Positions 52,937 to 54,145 of a stretch of 54,145 nucleotides of DNA are shown here, piece by piece. The notes under the pieces are model-generated. The model was not told the DNA's origin and made no database searches. It worked only from the letters and a program-made list of their open reading frames with translations. Numbering within the stretch: the first letter of the stretch is position 1; each line of letters opens with the position of its first letter. The position numbers and the translations under genes are program-made. The stretch is from an uncultured Eubacteriales bacterium (GTDB lineage: Bacteria; Bacillota; Clostridia; Oscillospirales; Oscillospiraceae), in assembly GCA_900550585.1 (NCBI GenBank), contig URST01000006.1, positions 1 to 54,145 on the forward strand, in the 5' to 3' direction.

Positions 52937-53437
52937 TTAAAATTTGAACTGTGGCGTTGGAGAAACTTGTTTCTCCAACAGCCCATTATTTATATTATCT
53001 GTATTATTTATATTTATTTCTATATCCTCCGCCGCTTCATCATTTACGGCTTGCGGTACATCTTGAACGTCTGCCGTAAAGTCAAGGCCGTCCGGCGTAT
53101 CATTATTTTTTGTGTGCGTGTCGTGTTGTGGGGTTTCATAGAAATCATAGGTATTGCTGTTTTTACGCTACACAAGATAGCCTTTATCAATCAGTTTTAC
53201 AAACTGGTCGCGATAAGTGGAGGACGGCATACCAACAGTCTAACGAATGGCGGCGGGGGATAGAGCCAGTGTGAAGCCGTTGGCGTTAGAGGCAAAGTAT
53301 AAATAGAGCATGAGCGCGTGTGCGCCGAGGTCACGCGCGGCAGCTTGCCAGTTGTCATTTTTTATTCCGAGGAAGTCAGACGCGGCGCGTTCTCTGTGAA
53401 TGGCAATAATCCGTTGATTTGGTACTGTATTCGGCAT
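52937..53437 (-). CDS. Winged-helix, replication-initiator-like protein with two in-frame TAGs
   Basis: 166 residues if both TAGs are read through. ATG 53437 follows AAAGGA; the stop is TAA at 52937-52939. The first part (RERAASDFLGIKNDNWQAAARD, ALMLYLYFASNANGFTLALS) leads into a probable winged helix. TAGs are at 53240-53242 (SPAAIR-TAG-TVGMPSSTYRDQF) and 53168-53170 (DKGYLV-TAG-RKNSNTYDF). With Gln, the sequences IRQTVGMP and YLVQRKNSN fit a helix-turn-helix followed by a wing. The tail is rich in Asp and Asn. Function (replication or regulation of the element) is inferred. Confidence 0.7.
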
Positions 53438-53462
53438 AACCGATAATCCTTTCTTTTGGAAT

Positions 53463-53480
53463 GGGGGACTTGCGTCCCCC
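53463..53480 (-). terminator. Hairpin between element genes
   Basis: GGGGGAC (53463-53469) pairs with GTCCCCC (53474-53480), loop TTGC, without a T run in the leftward direction. It lies after the TAA of the gene at 53491-53733 and before the next ribosome binding site; an RNA-processing or attenuation role is possible. Confidence 0.5.
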
Positions 53481-53490
53481 GCTGAATAAA

Positions 53491-53733
53491 TTAGTTTCCG
53501 AGATTGTTCAGCATATCGCGCAGTTGCTTGATTGCTTCATCTTCAATGCGGATGCTGATGCTTTTCATTACATTTTCAGTAATGCGCTACTCCATTTCTT
53601 CCATTTCGCGGCGGTGGTTGATTTCTTCTATCATACGGTAATGGGTATACATCAAGTTTAGTTGGGCTTGCGCTTTGCTGTCCAATCCACGAATAAAATA
53701 ATTAAAAAAGTCATCGTTTTTGTTAGTTTTCAT
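53491..53733 (-). CDS. Unknown 80-residue protein with one in-frame TAG
   Basis: 80 residues with TAG read through, from ATG 53733 (AAAGGAG upstream) to TAA 53491-53493. The N-terminal part is MKTNKNDDFFNYFIRGLDSK and a helical Glu/Met-rich stretch REMEEME. TAG at 53587-53589 follows it. After the TAG comes RITENVMKSISIRIEDEAIK and QLRDMLNNLGN, which resembles a ribbon-helix-helix segment (SISIRIEDEAIKQL). That part would be lost if TAG is a stop. It overlaps the gene before it by 11 bases. Confidence 0.65.
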
Positions 53734-53905
53734 TTTTCTGTTCTCCTTTACAATAGTCGTAATACCAATCATTGAAAGTGTTTTTTCGGCCTATGGAAAT
53801 ATCAAGTAGCATGGTCAATGTATCTTTCTTTGTCATGTAATGGCTTGCTGCATAGTCAGAAATGATTTCATACCAAACGGTATCAATCGTGATACTCTTA
53901 CTCAT
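53723..53905 (-). CDS. Small ribbon-helix-helix-like protein
   Basis: 60 residues from ATG 53905, behind GGAGGAT, to TAA. MSKSITIDTVWYEIISDYAA and TKKDTLTMLLDISIGR suggest a strand followed by two helices, as in small ribbon-helix-helix regulators; this is tentative. First gene of the leftward operon and the only one without an in-frame TAG. It may be the operon's own regulator, as two TTTATATAAA copies lie in the promoter region. Confidence 0.6.
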   Translation of the reverse strand: MSKSITIDTVWYEIISDYAASHYMTKKDTLTMLLDISIGRKNTFNDWYYDYCKGEQKNEN

Positions 53906-53931
53906 GGGATATCCTCCAAAATGTATAAGAA

Positions 53932-53970
53932 TTTATATAAAACATTATTATTTCCTTTGTTTTATATAAA
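53932..53970 (-). repeat. Two copies of a palindromic 10-mer near the element promoter
   Basis: TTTATATAAA occurs at 53932-53941 and 53961-53970, 29 bases apart, between the -10 box and the first gene. They may be operator sites. Confidence 0.5.
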
Positions 53971-53971
53971 T

Positions 53972-54000
53972 ATTATAACAAAAATTTAATATAAAATCAA
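53972..54000 (-). promoter_or_regulatory. Promoter of the element's leftward operon
   Basis: Reading leftward: -35 TTGATT (53995-54000), 17-base spacer, -10 TATAAT (53972-53977), in a very AT-rich region of about 80 bases. Confidence 0.75.
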
Positions 54001-54096
54001 AAAAGGCCGCAAAGGGAGCACTTGCGAAAAACAGTCCGAGAGGCGGCGGGGGTATATTCGGGAAATAAAAAAATGCGAGGCGCGGCGGCGGAAATG

Positions 54097-54145
54097 CTGT
54101 CTCTTATACACATCTCCGAGCCCACGAGACAAGAGGCAATCTCGT
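54097..54145. other. Illumina Nextera adapter read-through (artificial)
   Basis: CTGTCTCTTATACACATCT (54097-54115) is the Tn5 mosaic end used in Nextera libraries. It is followed by CCGAGCCCACGAGAC, an 8-base index AAGAGGCA (54131-54138) and ATCTCGT, the start of the P7 side. None of this is biological. The true sequence ends at 54096. Confidence 0.98.

Larger units (their letters stand above)
50855..54096. mobile_element. Integrative element, left end, with TAG-interrupted genes
   Basis: Lower-GC segment after tRNA-Val holding a complete tyrosine integrase (rightward) and a leftward operon of five small genes. Four of the five contain in-frame TAG codons. No structural phage genes, conjugation genes or transposase are in the visible part. 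The other end is beyond the contig, so whether this is an integrative conjugative element, a satellite or a prophage cannot be told. Confidence 0.7.

Overview
The window is about 54 kb of GC-rich DNA from a low-redundancy, tightly packed bacterial chromosome, followed by a short, more AT-rich mobile element. Gene content and order (SRP RNA-dnaX-ebfC; rimP-nusA-rnpM-ylxQ-infB-rbfA-nrnA-truB-ribF; gdpP-rplI-dnaB; tilS-hpt-ftsH; CIRCE-groES-groEL; RNase J; lipoprotein binding proteins; strong Shine-Dalgarno sites) point to a Firmicute. High GC, many GTG/TTG starts and the transporter mix suggest a gut Clostridia of the Oscillospirales type; that placement is inference. The last 49 bases are Illumina Nextera adapter, so real sequence stops near 54096.

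Left to right: a partial drug-type ABC exporter under a MarR repressor; feoB behind a leader containing a strong terminator hairpin; SRP RNA, dnaX and ebfC; a leftward trio (AI-2E family permease, hotdog thioesterase, DUF3810 protein); a lipid kinase; two tandem neurotransmitter:sodium symporter paralogs with matching promoters; a DUF2804 protein; a zinc operon (zur-znuA-znuC-znuB) with a perfect 7-1-7 operator; the nusA/infB translation operon; a branched-chain amino-acid ABC operon (livJ-H-M-G-F), leftward; the leftward housekeeping run gdpP-rplI-dnaB-tilS-hpt-lepB-ftsH; RNase J; a leftward six-gene envelope operon (HTH-NfeD fusion, a 37-residue membrane peptide, SPFH protein, DUF6440, a small membrane protein, corA); an rRNA methyltransferase; a second lipid kinase; groES-groEL; and tRNA-Met, tRNA-Glu and tRNA-Val.

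Directly after tRNA-Val sits a tyrosine integrase and, on the opposite strand, a five-gene operon. Four of these five genes carry in-frame TAG codons (five in total) inside otherwise intact reading frames that end at TAA or TGA, while the chromosome ends at least two genes with TAG. The simplest reading is that the element decodes TAG as an amino acid, most likely glutamine. This is the most striking feature of the window.

Two proteins have unusual architecture. The LivJ-like binding protein has its two halves in swapped order, as in a circular permutation. The first gene of the envelope operon joins an XRE helix-turn-helix to an NfeD protein through a junction that still holds a ribosome binding site and internal ATG.
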